Assembly: GCA_037783415.1 (NCBI GenBank) | Contig: JAZGTN010000046.1 | Location: 3,602,501-3,666,500, forward strand | Source of the DNA: Leptasterias polaris | Taxonomy: Eukaryota; Echinodermata; Asteroidea; Forcipulatida; Asteriidae | DNA: 64,000 bases | Direction of reading: 5' to 3' | Shown: positions 33,083-43,788 of the stretch, piece by piece | Numbering within the stretch: position 1 is the stretch's first letter | Layout: every line of letters starts with the position of its first letter | Translations under genes and position numbers: made by a program | The notes under the pieces: model-generated | What the model was told of the DNA's origin: nothing | The model's input: only the letters and a program-made list of their open reading frames with translations | Database searches by the model: none

Positions 33083-34238
33083 CATCAGGCCTACCTTGCA
33101 CTTCTTGCAAAAGATTTTTCTTTGTAAAGTACGAAGCCCTCTCGAACTGTTTATTTGCCTGCTGCTACCCCCCTTTCCACCCCCACCCCAAAGTACATGT
33201 CGTCACGCCCCCCCTACTCTATCAATATCAGTGAAAATGACTGGTCTTACACTGATAGATATAAAAACTTGTTTTCATTTCCAAATAACAAACTGGATGC
33301 AGCTCTTCCACTTAATTCAACGGACTGCACTGACATTTTGAAAGCGAGCTTGCCCCCCCCCCCCCCACCCCCACAGACAAAGATAATAGTCTGGTAACCT
33401 ATTTGTAGTTAATCTTATCACACATTTGATTCAGGGAATGAGACCTAAGATGGCCGGCTCATAAAACATAGCATGCCATCACCGAGATCTATTTCATATA
33501 GTGAGCGAGAACGCTCAGTGTGTCATTGTGCGTGCGATTTCGTTGTGAGACCATTTTTATGGACGCGCGTACGCCATTTTTTTTCACGCGTGTATGGCTA
33601 GAGACGTACGCCGGGTGTTAAGGCGCGCTGCCCATGGTAGCGAGGCTGTGGTCAGTGATAAGCCAGTGATAACATTTTGCCATACAGTAGACGTCATGAA
33701 CATTGACCAATGAAAACACGTAGAAACGGTCTATGTGCGTTGCCATTTTGCCATACACGCGTGTCACGTGATGATCATTTTGCCATACACAGACGACACA
33801 GAGGGCGGTCGAGCTCAGCGTTCTCCGGGTTCTATTTCTATGAGTGGGAGTAATACCCCAGACGAGCGCAATGGAGCGTTCATGAATACTTTAAGTTTAC
33901 AAATGATTACGTACAACGTTGCCCTGGCAACACTGTAATAAGAAAGCCATTTACTCGGATATGGACATAATGGGAGTGCAACCCAAGAAGCTGAGGTCAG
34001 AGAGCTCGTATAACTTGACTATTCAAGGCTGAAATGAGGTGCTACAAGGGACACAACACAACACCACCCCCTTCTTGTTTCATGAACAATGAAAACTGTA
34101 ACTGACCACATTGTTTGGAGCAAAGCTGCGCGATAATGTTCAACATCATACAAAAAATACAATGATATGAACCCCATAACTGTTGAGAATGAAAATTATG
34201 TATACGTGGTTATGTCATTTTCTTTTCAATTTTTTTAA
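33083..34238. other. No gene; repeated CATTTTGCCATACA words
   Basis: C-rich simple tracts lie at about 33165-33190 and 33353-33366 (14 C). At about 33670, 33745 and 33777 the phrase ATTTTGCCATACA occurs three times within 110 bases, close to CACGTGA and GACGTCA words. I see no coding frame with a recognisable domain. Confidence 0.45.
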
Positions 34239-34598
34239 TTAAAGGGTGTGTACAACATTGGTATACAGGTAAGATTGAAAATATAAATGTTCTCAGATTT
34301 GCACATAACTTACATGGTATAAAGATGGTCATGGTGGAAAACTTCCCTTGAAATAGTTTTGCTTGAAATGCCATAGTTTTTAGGAAATGAGTAAAACAAT
34401 AGTCTTTATCCTGCAGGATAAAATCCGATGTTTGAAAAGAAATTAAAATTTATAATGGGCTTTTTCACTGTTTTCTCATGACTCCGAAGACCGATTTAGC
34501 TGAAACTTTCACAGGTTTGTTTTTTCATGTATATGTTGGGTCACATCAAGTGTGGATACAGGTCTTTGGCAATTACCAATGTTGTACACACCCTTTAA
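34239..34598 (-). mobile_element. C-family TTAA MITE, copy 4
   Basis: TTAA (34239-34242) and TTAA (34595-34598) bound a copy that matches 27067-27418 almost base for base, except for a small insertion near the left end (GGTATACAGGTAAG). It is one of the youngest copies in the window. Confidence 0.92.
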
Positions 34599-34639
34599 GC
34601 TGATCAAAATTTGAAAGAAATACCAAAGGAAATAATCAT

Positions 34640-34905
34640 CCCCTAGAATTCTGACCCCAAAACTCCCAGATAAGAGTTTACCCAGATTCCTGGTCCCAGG
34701 GGGACTCGACTCATTGGGGTTAGGCCGACCCGAAACTAATCTTATTAAATGCGGTGATTTTAAAATTCAGATTCTTCGTCAATTCGACCATTTTGGGGTC
34801 ATTTTGACACTGATCCCAGGTCATACTGACCTTGCTCAAGAACACAAGCATCGTGACCAGCGAGGCCAGGATTCGAACCCAGGTGTACCACAGAACTTGA
34901 ATACC
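34640..34905 (-). repeat. Old repeat with B-box-like word
   Basis: GGGGTCATTTTGACACTGAT and the neighbouring GGTCATACTGACC resemble the block at 14640-14760. Adjoining it, the complement of GGATTCGAACCCA (about 34869-34881) reads as a polymerase III B box on the minus strand, with TTGCTCAAGAACACAAGCAT downstream as in the SINE bodies. Boundaries are uncertain. Confidence 0.45.
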
Positions 34906-36738
34906 GTATACTCCACGCTCTACATTTTGTTGGAACCGTTGAGCTTCCCATCGTCAGCCACGTGTCATTTTACAGAGCCATGTCACTCCATGAACCTTAC
35001 GCCAAGGTCAGGGGGTCCTGGAAAGCTTTCTCTTGAATCTAAAAGCCTGCTTTTGATTTTTTACAAGATGAAAGACAAAAAGTTGCTTGGACATGTTACC
35101 AAGCTATAACTTTGGAATGTTTGTAACCATGGTGAACAGTGTTTAAACCAAAGAGCTCCTGTTTCCATGGCAAGATTCAAGCCGTGTTTGATTATAGAGT
35201 GAGTAGGAGGAGGGGGAAAATACACATCCAGGAGGGGGTGACCTTAACATGACCTTGGAACCCCCCCCCCCCTCCCATATTCATGCAATACCGTGGTGTG
35301 CACATGTTGGACGGAACAAATCAATTCCCGGATTTTAGTGTTGCCTTGTCACCAGGAAATCTTCACCATGGCAACCGCTTGGTGCAATATTTGAGATTAA
35401 CGGGGTTTCCGTTTTCTTACACAAACTACTGTGAAGACTAAAACGAGGGCACAAAAAGTAGCTGAGCACAACGAAATTATGCTTACCAGAATAAGGTTAC
35501 CAGCCAAAATACCATTCCAACCTGTGACTGGTATCCTGCTTATTTATGCTTAGCAGAACACTGTTAAGCAATATTTGCTGTCTAAGCAGCTCTATGAAGC
35601 TGGGTCAAAGGTAGCAATGCGGAAAGAGAAAGACTTGGACGAACTTTTGGAGGGAAGTTTGTAAACATAACCCTTCATCGATACAAACATAAACCTGCAT
35701 TGGCAGCTGGTCTCTTCTGCAATACAAATACACGTAAACCACACCGAGGCTGGAAGGGGGAAAACACTGCCTGGTACCTTTTTGTGATGAGGATCATTAT
35801 CCACTATTTGCGATTGCACACGGGGAACTAGACACATGGTAGCATAGCGGTTAAGCTTGACCTAAAGGGAAGCTTTAGGTCAAAGTTTTCCTTCTTTATA
35901 AACGGCGCACACGTTCGGAGTTAACCACGGTAAACCACAAATCTAGATTTAAATCCATGAGGTCAGTTAGGGGAATAAAAACAGCCGCAAAAACGTGCTT
36001 ACCTCGTGGAAAAAAAGAGAGTGAACAAAACATGATGATCGAAGACCCAGGAGTCCCGCCGTGTCGAGGTCTCAAACAACCCGCCTACTCTAACCCCGCC
36101 TGTAGTACTTTCGAAGGTTGCGTTCCGTAATGTGAAATTAAATTGCCACCCCCGTACACTTCAGCGCTAAAGTTCTTAAAATGTCGACTGCCAATTTAAA
36201 CGGTGTTGTAATATCCCTGGTGGTAAATTCTGCGCCCCCTATGCCTCCCCTCAGCCCCCCCCCCTCCCCCTCCCCGAAAAGAAAATGTAAGATCCCACTT
36301 ATACAACTTCCCGCCACGTTGCCTCCTAACTTAATGCGCCAGGAAAGTGGGAGAAGGAGCAAGCGTTTATTTACTACGAGGTTTTAATTTGAGCGGGAAA
36401 TCAACAAACCCACGTAATGATGGGGTGAGCTCATGGCGAGCGGACCCCCCCCCCCCCCTAAATAGTCAGGCATTTTGACGCATCAAGGCGCTCCTAATGG
36501 TGGGAGGTTATCTACAAAAAATATGGCGCCAACTTTCACTGGGGTTGACTCAGACTCGAGAGAGTAGGGATACTCTGTGAGTCACATGCGTAACTTTTAT
36601 ATCCACGATTAGTCACATTCCTATTTTGAAGCACGTATCCACGTACACAGTATAGGGTAACTAAGGGGGTGGGTGGTGTTGGGGAGAGACTCCCAGGGTG
36701 AGCCGAATTAGGTTCCAGAAACCGAACATCAAAAACTT
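34906..36738. other. No gene; contains one D-family copy
   Basis: A D-family MITE copy lies at about 35465-35607 (listed separately). There are 12 C at 35261-35272 and 14 C at 36445-36458. The frames here are short, overlapping and without domains. Confidence 0.45.
35465..35607 (+). mobile_element. D-family MITE, partial
   Basis: The blocks TGCTTACCAGAATAAGGTTA, GTGACTGGTATCCTGCTTAT and AAGCAGCTCTATGAAGCTGG follow the family order. The left terminus is missing. Confidence 0.75.
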
Positions 36739-36783
36739 TAAAGGTATAACTTCACTGGATTTGGTGGAGCTGACAAAATAGTT

Positions 36784-36864
36784 GAAGACGGTGTTTATGT
36801 TTTTGTGCAAAAAATTAGTTAGTGCACTAACTAATTTTTGGCACAAAAACATAAACACCGTCTA
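36784..36864. repeat. Short near-perfect palindrome (~40-bp arms)
   Basis: GACGGTGTTTATGTTTTTGTGC plus AAAAATTAGTTAGTGC at the left is mirrored immediately by ACTAACTAATTTTT plus GGCACAAAAACATAAACACC. There is almost no loop. It sits exactly at the point where repeat B interrupts the E-type MITE. Confidence 0.85.
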
Positions 36865-37262
36865 TAGTGGCCTGGCGTTTCGACCATAGCAGAGTCTTTC
36901 TCGAAGGCTAAAATGACTACACAGCACACATACAAGCAGACAAGAGTTGCAAGAGTAGTCAAGTGGAAATACATGAATAGAGAGAGTGGAGAGAGAAGCA
37001 GAAAGCATTCAGAGAAGGCAGGGGGTAAGCAGGGATTATGAAGACAAAGGGGGGGTTATGGAGGGAAGGGGATGGCTTGACCACAAGAAGTTGGAAACAC
37101 AAAGGACAAAATGGAAGGTTGGAAGAAAAGTAAATAATTAGTAAATAGGGCAGACTAAATGTGGATATCTGTGGGGGAGAAAGGAGAAGGCAAAGACAAA
37201 AGGTTATTAGTCATTTCCTTCTTGGATGTTCAAACCATGGGGCTGAGTGGTCTTTAGGCGCC
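36863..37262 (+). repeat. Dispersed repeat B, copy 2
   Basis: It starts TAGTGGCCTGGCGTTTCGAC with GCAGAGTCTTTCTCGAAGGC, has the same GA-rich centre as the copy at 5541, and ends TTCAAACCATGGGGCTGAG. It interrupts an E-type MITE. Confidence 0.75.
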
Positions 37263-37665
37263 TTATCCACAGTTTTATGTTTTTGTGTGATCGATCACAT
37301 AGGCCTACATGAAATGACAAACCTGCGAACATTTGGGCATAATCCGTTGTGTGAGTCAGGAGAAAATAGTGGACAAACAGGCACAATTTTCAGCATGCAA
37401 ACACACTGTCCCTAATTTGGGTTTTAACAACCGAAATCAGCTAGTTGCATTTTTTTAAAAAGGTTTTCAGATACATTTTTCTCAAATATGACTTCATTAT
37501 AGACGGAAATATTTCACAGAAGAAAATGGATCTATATGAACTCATTTTTCAAGCAAAACATTTCAAAGAGAGTTTCCCACCATGACCATCTTTATACCAT
37601 GTTGTGTGCAAATCTGTGAACATTTATATTTTTACTCTTAGCAATGTTGTACAAACCTTTTAAAA

Positions 37666-39544
37666 ACATACGGAAAATTCATCAGACATTCATTTTTTCC
37701 TCGGCTACTTTCATCTTTAAAAAAAACATACAGCAACTTATCATTGAATTTACAATGGCAACGTTGGTTTCTTTTTTAGATTTTGAAAAATTATGGTGGT
37801 TTGCAAAAAAAACAAAACATTATGGCTTGCAAAACGAATTCGTTCCTTTAAAAGTGTACATATACTACTATGATATGGTTATCACAAAAGTTAACATAAA
37901 TTTCTACCTGCATATAAACCTCGTCGATGGCACACGTCAATTTGTTCGAATAGAATATTTTTATCAGCAGATTAAAAACATATTCATAGTTTTTCAATTA
38001 TGTTTTCTATTTATTTTTCCCACTTCTTGCTCTCCCTTAAGTCACATCCAGCTGACTAATTTGTATCAAAAATAACAAAACAGCAAGAATAAATTGATAA
38101 AAACATTCCACAGCATTCCACGGAAATTAAGATATCCATTAAGTCAATTCTTCGTATTCGTTTGCTGAAACGAGTATGTGAAAGCTTGTTTTATTTCAGT
38201 CTTTTATTCACTTTGGTGACCAACCGGCAACTGCGATAATATAACGGCAAAGTCAAGGGGCAGGCATAGCCTTTCCACGGCAGCCTCCATACCGTTTTAC
38301 GGTGAGTCAAAAGCTACGATCAATTCACATCGTCTCCCCTTTTACCAGTAATGATAAATCTATTTGACCTTTTAAACACACGGCTCTCCCCTCACTATCC
38401 GTAATCAAAATACTCCACAGTGATAGCATTTGAAGAGAAGGGGAAAAAGAGAGAGGCAGAAGAAATCACTAAAAGAAATCCTTCTGCAGCATTCCGGCTG
38501 GGTACCCAATCTATTTCTTGCGGGCAAATCTTCAGCTTCCTGTGCAGAAATCCCTGCCAATTCATTTGGTAAAATATTCATATTTACAGCAAACCCCCCT
38601 TAATTTACAGATCCATCTTCCCCTAGTGGAGTGGCCAAAAATCGAGAAGCTAATGTGGAATTCCCCGCGAGGAGACGTCGAAATCCCCTTCTTTTTACAT
38701 GGGTTAGATAACATCCATTCCGGAGAAAGAAAGAAAAAGGAGAAAAAAAAATCGTCAAACGAGAGTCGCTGCTCCATATAATACTTTATGCTGCCAGGTC
38801 TAACCGCCGCAGCTGTCAAATTGTTTCCATGGCAGTTTCCGGCAGCGGGAATGACGTCAAAGGCACCATGGCAACAACGAGGAGTACGAGTCGATATGTG
38901 CGGCTCGTTTCTCCGCGGAGAGCGGGGGGGAGAGCGAGACGCGAGGCTCCCCCTTTTACGAGAGAACCTTCAATTACTTCGAAAGGTCGACATACTCTCT
39001 CCCGGTATGAGAAGTTTAACGATGTTCATTCGCCAATACCAGAACGATGCCATCCGCAGTGGCGGAAGAAAATATCAAGCGACTGAGTTTTATGCGGGAG
39101 ATAAGAGAGCGACAGAGGAGAAAATCGTTATTTTAGCGCAAATTTAAAGGTCGGATCGACAATTGGGGTAATTATAGCACATCGATAGATGAATCGGTGT
39201 ATTGTTTTAATGGGGCAAGCTCCAAGTATGGGTATATTTACAGTATGCTATAATTTATGGGTATCTACATTTAGAAATGTTTAGTGTTTGGAATAATCAA
39301 TAGTTGTATGAAGTGGAGGGGGTAGATGATTGGGAACGAGTGGGATTAGAGGTTGGGGGAAGAGTTTGACATGGGACCGGATGCGGAATCGTGAAGGTTA
39401 GACGGGGAAAAAAGAGTCGAGACAGTTCAGTGAACTACCTCTATACACGGCAAAGTGAAGGAAAGAGCACACAAAAAGAAAAAAATGAAATCTGGGGTGC
39501 GTTCAATGGTGTATGTCAAGATTACAAATTAATGTACAGGTTCA
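37666..39544. other. No gene assigned; CpG-rich stretch with CRE site
   Basis: 37670-38080 is AT-rich with one long spurious frame of low complexity. At 38800-38960 the composition is CpG-rich and contains a TGACGTCA palindrome near 38850 and two CCATGG words. A frame starting at an ATG (38829) runs 85 codons and is Arg/Ser-rich, but has no recognisable domain. This could be a promoter region. Nothing proves it. Confidence 0.35.
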
Positions 39545-40020
39545 CATAATCGATTCGCACAGGTATAACGATGGACATGGGGAAAACCTTCGTGAAATAT
39601 TTTTCCTTGAAATGCTATAGCGTGTTTTTTTTATTGAGTAAGACAATTACTATAGATAGGTTGCAGTATGACGTAGGTCGGCCATCTTTACGGGCAATTT
39701 GGAACACACAGTCCCGCGTTTCGCGTGAGAACGGCGTGCAGCACGCGCACATTTCACACAACTCATTGCATGATTGGTTAGTGAACGACGCGGCTGCGTT
39801 AATAATTTGAGCGCTTGACGCGCCTGCATGCCAAAATGCGATTTGCCCGTAAAGATGGCGTCTACTGGGAACTATCTATTAGTTTTGATTTCGCGTAACC
39901 AAAACCATATTTTTTAAAACAGTGAGTGGATCTTCACTGTTTGCTCGTTTCTCCGATGACCGATTGAGCTTAAACCTTTGCGGTTTTGTTATTTCGTGTA
40001 AATTTTGGATCACCTAAAGT
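39545..40020 (-). mobile_element. Decayed C-family MITE split by another MITE
   Basis: The left part (CAGGTATAACGATGGACATGG through GAGTAAGACAATTACTATAG) and the right part (TTAGTTTTGATTTCG through CCGATTGAGCTTAAACC and TTCGTGTAAATTTTGGATC) form one C-type copy. It is interrupted by 39657-39878. The outer TTAA sites are not preserved. Confidence 0.65.
39657..39878. mobile_element. MITE with GCCATCTTTACGGGCAA inverted repeats, nested
   Basis: GCCATCTTTACGGGCAA at 39681-39697 is mirrored at 39843-39859. The outer ends (TAGGTTGCAGTATGACG and the complement of CGTCTACTGGGAACTA) also pair imperfectly. It interrupts a C-type MITE and is therefore younger than it. There is no coding capacity. Confidence 0.75.
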
Positions 40021-40046
40021 CCTATCTTCCCTGATTAAGGGTTGTA

Positions 40047-40437
40047 CTCATGCAGTAAGTCGACTCGGCAAAATATGTTATCAAGACAAGTCGACATTTC
40101 AGTTTCAGTAGGTCGATTCGGTAAGATAAATCGTCAAGACAAGTCGACATTTTACTGTGGAAAGTTGAATTATCACGACAAGTCGACATTTTAGTTTCAG
40201 TATGTCGACTCGGAAAGATAAGTTTTCAAGACAAGTCGACAACTTGTGAAAAGATACATTTTCAAGATAAGTCGACATTTTTGTTTCAGTAAGTCGACTC
40301 TGAAGGGTATATTATCGAGACAAGTCGACATTGAAGTTTCAGTAAGTCGACTCGACAAAATACATTATCAAGACAAGTCGACATTTTGTTTTTAGTAAGT
40401 TATCTTGATAAGTGGCACTCGATCACGGGACTCCGTA
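40047..40437. repeat. GTCGACTT-rich array with a TACGGAG-type right end
   Basis: Units of about 55-65 bases carry AAGTCGACATTTTAGTTTCAG and AGTCGACTCGGCAAGATA, repeated six or seven times. The right edge (AGTGGCACTCGATCACGG then GACTCCGTA) matches the right terminus of 31401-31660, so the array is probably an expanded foldback element that has lost its left end. Confidence 0.75.
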
Positions 40438-41492
40438 TTCTAACCTCAGTTTGGGACCACCAATTTTAATGGGGGACATAAATACAGCAATCAAAAAGGT
40501 CTGAGGCTTGACACAAATAAATGACCAGAGACCAGGGTTCAAAAGTCTCAGAGTTTTAGTTAATCGATGATGAATTAATTAAACAAACCACAAATGAACT
40601 ACTTCACACAAGACAGAAGAAGATACATGCAGTTTTATCCACACGAAGAGCGTGGTCAGCCACTCTGCATTAAAACACCCGCCAGGACCGGAAACGGATA
40701 AAGATTGTAAATCACCCGAACGAAGAAGAAAAACCTAAAGAGGTGAAAAGGAGAGAAATAAATCCCACTTTCCACGAAGCCCTTTCCAGAAGATGACCGT
40801 GGACACCGCAACGGAGATGGCGAAATGACAATACGCATTCCCCCGGTAGCGGGTATTCCCAAGTTGGTTAACTGTAATGTACCTGCCAGCTACATATCGT
40901 CATCTCAAATAAAAAAAACCTGAACACCAGGTGATGGCGATAATCGCAAAACTAGATAAAGCAAAACCACCGTTGCCACGGAAACGTGCGGGGGACTTTT
41001 TCTCTCCTTTTTTTTCTTTTTAAGAGTGGTGTGATGTCATTGCACGGTGGGGACTTCGGTCAAGGTTGTAGCTAGAGGAGGTTTCAGGTAGCTAGCTCAG
41101 CGAAGGACAGTAAGAAATAGAGAGGGGCCCGCCGTTGAAATTCAAAGCACCTGGGGAGGGTGGTGGCTGAACGGAAAAGGTCACAAGGCTTAACAGATTT
41201 TTTTTTTTCGCGGTGGGTCTGATCATAGAGCAAGGAACTTGGTCTGATAGTGGATAAGGCAGAAGTGAATAGGAGATGGACTGAGTTTAATCCAAACTGT
41301 TGCGTGGACGGATTATGATCGGGAAGCAGCGATTACTGCGAGTACAGACGTAGGCCTATGTGGGTTCTGAAGTATAGGCACACAGCGTTGAGTACACACA
41401 ATGACAATATTGCGGCTGGCGGAGGCATGCGAATCACCCTGCGTCTTACACTAAAGTATGACTTAGTTTTATGAAACGTGGGTCCATGTCAG
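40438..41492. other. No gene recognised
   Basis: No supported coding frame and no element ends were found. A T run lies near 41201-41209. The sequence is otherwise of ordinary complexity. Confidence 0.4.
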
Positions 41493-42050
41493 AATTCACT
41501 TTGTCCTTCCTTTTTATTAAGTTTAAACATCTACCCCCATCACCCGTACCCATTAACCCTCACGTAAACCCATTTCCTCACCAATAATGGGTACCCAATT
41601 CACTTTGTCCTTCCTTTTTATTAAGTTTATACATCTACCCCCATCACCCGTACCCATTAACCCTCACGTAAACCCATTTCCTCACCAATAATGGGTACCC
41701 AATTCACTTTGTCCTTCCTTTTTACTAAGTTCGTACATTTACCCCCATCACCCACACCCATTACCCCTCACTTATACCCATTTCCTCACCAATAATGGGT
41801 ACCCATTTCACTTTGTCCTTCCTTTTTACTAAGTTCGTACATTTACCCCCATCACCCATTACCCCTCACTTATACCCATTTCCTCACCAATAATGGTTAC
41901 CCATTTCCCTTTGTCCTTTCTTTTTACTAAGTTCGTACACTTACCCCATCACCTCACACCCATATACCCATTTCCTCAACAATTATGGGTACCCGTTCAC
42001 TTTGTCCTTCCTTTTTACTAAGTTTATACACTTTCCTCATCACCCACACA
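41493..42050. repeat. ~104-bp tandem satellite, about 5.5 copies
   Basis: The phrase TTCACTTTGTCCTTCCTTTT recurs at 41495, 41599, 41703, 41807, about 41905 and 41995. Units 1 to 4 are exactly 104 bases apart and the last two are shortened to about 98 and 92. Each unit contains ACCCCCATCACCC and CCTCACCAATAATGGGTACC. Units 1 and 2 are nearly identical. Confidence 0.9.
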
Positions 42051-42055
42051 CACAA

Positions 42056-42200
42056 GTGTGTAACAGCCTGCAATCGTGGACCCTCCTTTGTTCAACTCTT
42101 TGTGATAGCAACCGTGGACCACAATGCTTTCCTTTGTGATAGCAACCGTGGACCTATTGTCCTCTTTTGTTATAGGTCCCCGGTTTGAATGTGGTTACAT
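42056..42200 (+). repeat. Dispersed repeat F, copy 2
   Basis: GTAACAGCCTGCAATCGTGG through GCAACCGTGGACC (twice, about 40 bases apart) to TAGGTCCCCGGTTTGAATGTG. It is directly adjacent to the 104-bp satellite, whose end may derive from the same source. Confidence 0.65.
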
Positions 42201-42366
42201 ACCCTTTTCCTCGCCAATAAACTTGAGGGTACCACTTTTTGGTACCCAGATTATTCTCCTGTCACATTATTTCTTGTTCGACAACCAGTCAACAAGGACC
42301 AATAAAAACATGGTCCCTGTGTCTAGACTACATATAGCGAGTGATGCTCGCATAGCAAAATGTCGC

Positions 42367-42742
42367 TTAAAGGCACTGAACACGTTTGGTAATTGTCAAA
42401 GACCAGTATTCTCACTTGGTGTATCCCAACATATGCATAAAATAACAAGCCTGTGAAAATTTGGACTCAATTGGTCATTGAAGTTGCAAGAAAATGATGA
42501 AAGAAAAAACACCCTTGTTGTACAAATTAGTGTGCTTTCAGATAGGAATAAAAGGCTTCTGGCCAGAAGTCTTTTATTATTTTAGTGAGAAATTACCTCT
42601 TTCTCAAAAACTACGCTACTTCAGAGGGAGTCGTTTCTCACAATGTGTTTTACTATCAACAGCTCTCCGTTGCTGGTTACCAAGTAAGTTTTTATGCTAA
42701 TATATATGTTGAGTAATTACCAAACAGGTACAGTGCCTTTAA
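42367..42742 (-). mobile_element. A-family TTAA MITE, inverted copy
   Basis: TTAA at 42367-42370 and at 42739-42742 bound a full copy in inverse orientation to 18457. The internal hairpin is the GGCTTCTGGCCAGAAGTC type, shared with 52645-53020, so these two belong to one subfamily. The right TTAA is shared with the next element. Confidence 0.92.
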
Positions 42743-42995
42743 GGGTGTGTACAACATTGGTAATTGTCAAAGACCTGTATGAAATAATAAACGTGTGGAA
42801 GTTTAAGCTCAATCGGTCTTCGGAGTCATGAGAAAACAGTGTAAAAAAAAATTATATGTTTTAACTTTTTTTCAAACATCGGATTTTATCCTGCAGGATA
42901 AAGACTATTGTTTTACTCATTTCCACCATGACCATCTTTATACCATGTAAGTTATGCGCAAATCTGTGAACATTTATATTTGTAATCTTATCTGA
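42739..42995 (+). mobile_element. C-family MITE sharing a TTAA with the A copy, right end lost
   Basis: The left end is TTAAGGGTGTGTACAACATTGG, directly abutting the A-family copy. Family-C blocks follow (CGGTCTTCGGAGTCATGAG, TTTATCCTGCAGGATAAAGAC, ACCATGTAAGTTATGCGC) with two internal deletions. It fades near 42995 without a right TTAA. Confidence 0.8.
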
Positions 42996-42999
42996 GATA

Positions 43000-43591
43000 A
43001 AATTATAATACACGACCCAACTTGCGGTATTTTTCATCCCATTAAACATAATGAATATCACCCAATTCAAACTGTTGTCTGATAGTATTTATACATTATT
43101 TGAAATAATTCTTGGAAGGCAGAAAAGCGACTTTAGAACAGACAAAATAATCGCTGGAGTTTTGAAAAGCGAGCGAGAATTATTGGGGAAATTAATGCAC
43201 GTTAGCATACGGGCTTCATAAACCACATGTTGAATGTTCACAGAGAGAATCCTACGCAGCATGACGTCTTGTATGCATGGCCCGTGCTGTATAGAAACAA
43301 GATGTACATGTATGTACATGTACAGTACGGAATATTTATGTACCGTGACTAAACACCCAAAATTACCTGTCCCCACCCCCCACCCCCCACCCCCACCCCT
43401 CCCAGCTACAACAAAAACAGTTGGGGTCTGAAACAATAACGTGACCGCTGTTCTGTCAAAATAGCCCTGCTTTGACAACGTGTACAGAAAGGGAGTAAAA
43501 TACCCAGATGCAATAGACTTGCGAAGACTAAAAAAGGAACCTTTAACAATGTTTGTAGAAGCGCGGTAAAATGAACTGGGTTTCCACTCAC
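43000..43591. other. No gene; C-rich tract
   Basis: Between 43370 and 43400 is a CCCCACCCC tract. Short tandem GTACATGTA words lie near 43300-43325. The minus-strand frame extending from the candidate exon at 43592 into this stretch would be intron read-through. Confidence 0.4.
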
Positions 43592-43788
43592 CTTCCTCTA
43601 TCTTCCCATTTCTCTCTCTTTCGGAGTGACTTGTTTCACCGTCCGATGAGCAACTTTGTGGGGTGGATGAGCCACTCCAACTGCGGTGAAGCGGGGGCGG
43701 TTGTTTCTGGCTGGCCTGGGCACCGTATAGTCCGCCCTGCACGGCACTCAACCAAAACGACTGTAGGATCTCGACTGTTGTAGGCGCA
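43592..43788 (-). CDS. Candidate internal host exon, unknown gene
   Basis: On the minus strand an open frame of about 65 codons ends at a good splice donor, GAGGAAG then GTGAGT (complement of 43586-43591). A pyrimidine-rich stretch plus AG precedes it (acceptor possible at 43788, or at 43736 after GTGCCGTGCAG). The encoded segment is hydrophilic and Ser/Pro-rich, with SSDGETSHSERERNGKIEE near its end, which resembles a disordered linker in a larger protein. I do not recognise the family. The donor, the length and the composition distinguish it from the repeat-derived frames around it. No flanking exon could be located, so this may still be chance. Confidence 0.35.

Larger units (their letters stand above)
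36739..37665. mobile_element. E/C-type MITE split by repeat B
   Basis: The left end TTTAAAGGTATAACTTCACTGGATTTGG begins an E-type copy. It runs to about 36864, where repeat B starts. At about 37268 the E sequence resumes (TTTATGTTTTTGTGTGATCG). From about 37541 C-type blocks finish the copy (CCACCATGACCATCTTTATA, GCAATGTTGTACAAACC, TTTTAA near 37661). Repeat B is therefore the younger insertion. Confidence 0.65.

Noticed and set aside
37644..38075. 143-codon plus-strand frame
   Set aside because: AT-rich, low-complexity product dominated by Phe, Ile, Tyr and Lys, no domain, and it begins at the decayed end of a MITE.
42494..42700. Frame repeated at 18499-18711 and 52687-52890
   Set aside because: The three similar products are translations of A-family MITE copies, with changes not biased toward silent sites by eye.
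43089..43591. Extension of the minus-strand frame beyond 43592
   Set aside because: It runs past a strong splice donor into a C-rich tract coding for a Gly run. It is more likely intron read-through.
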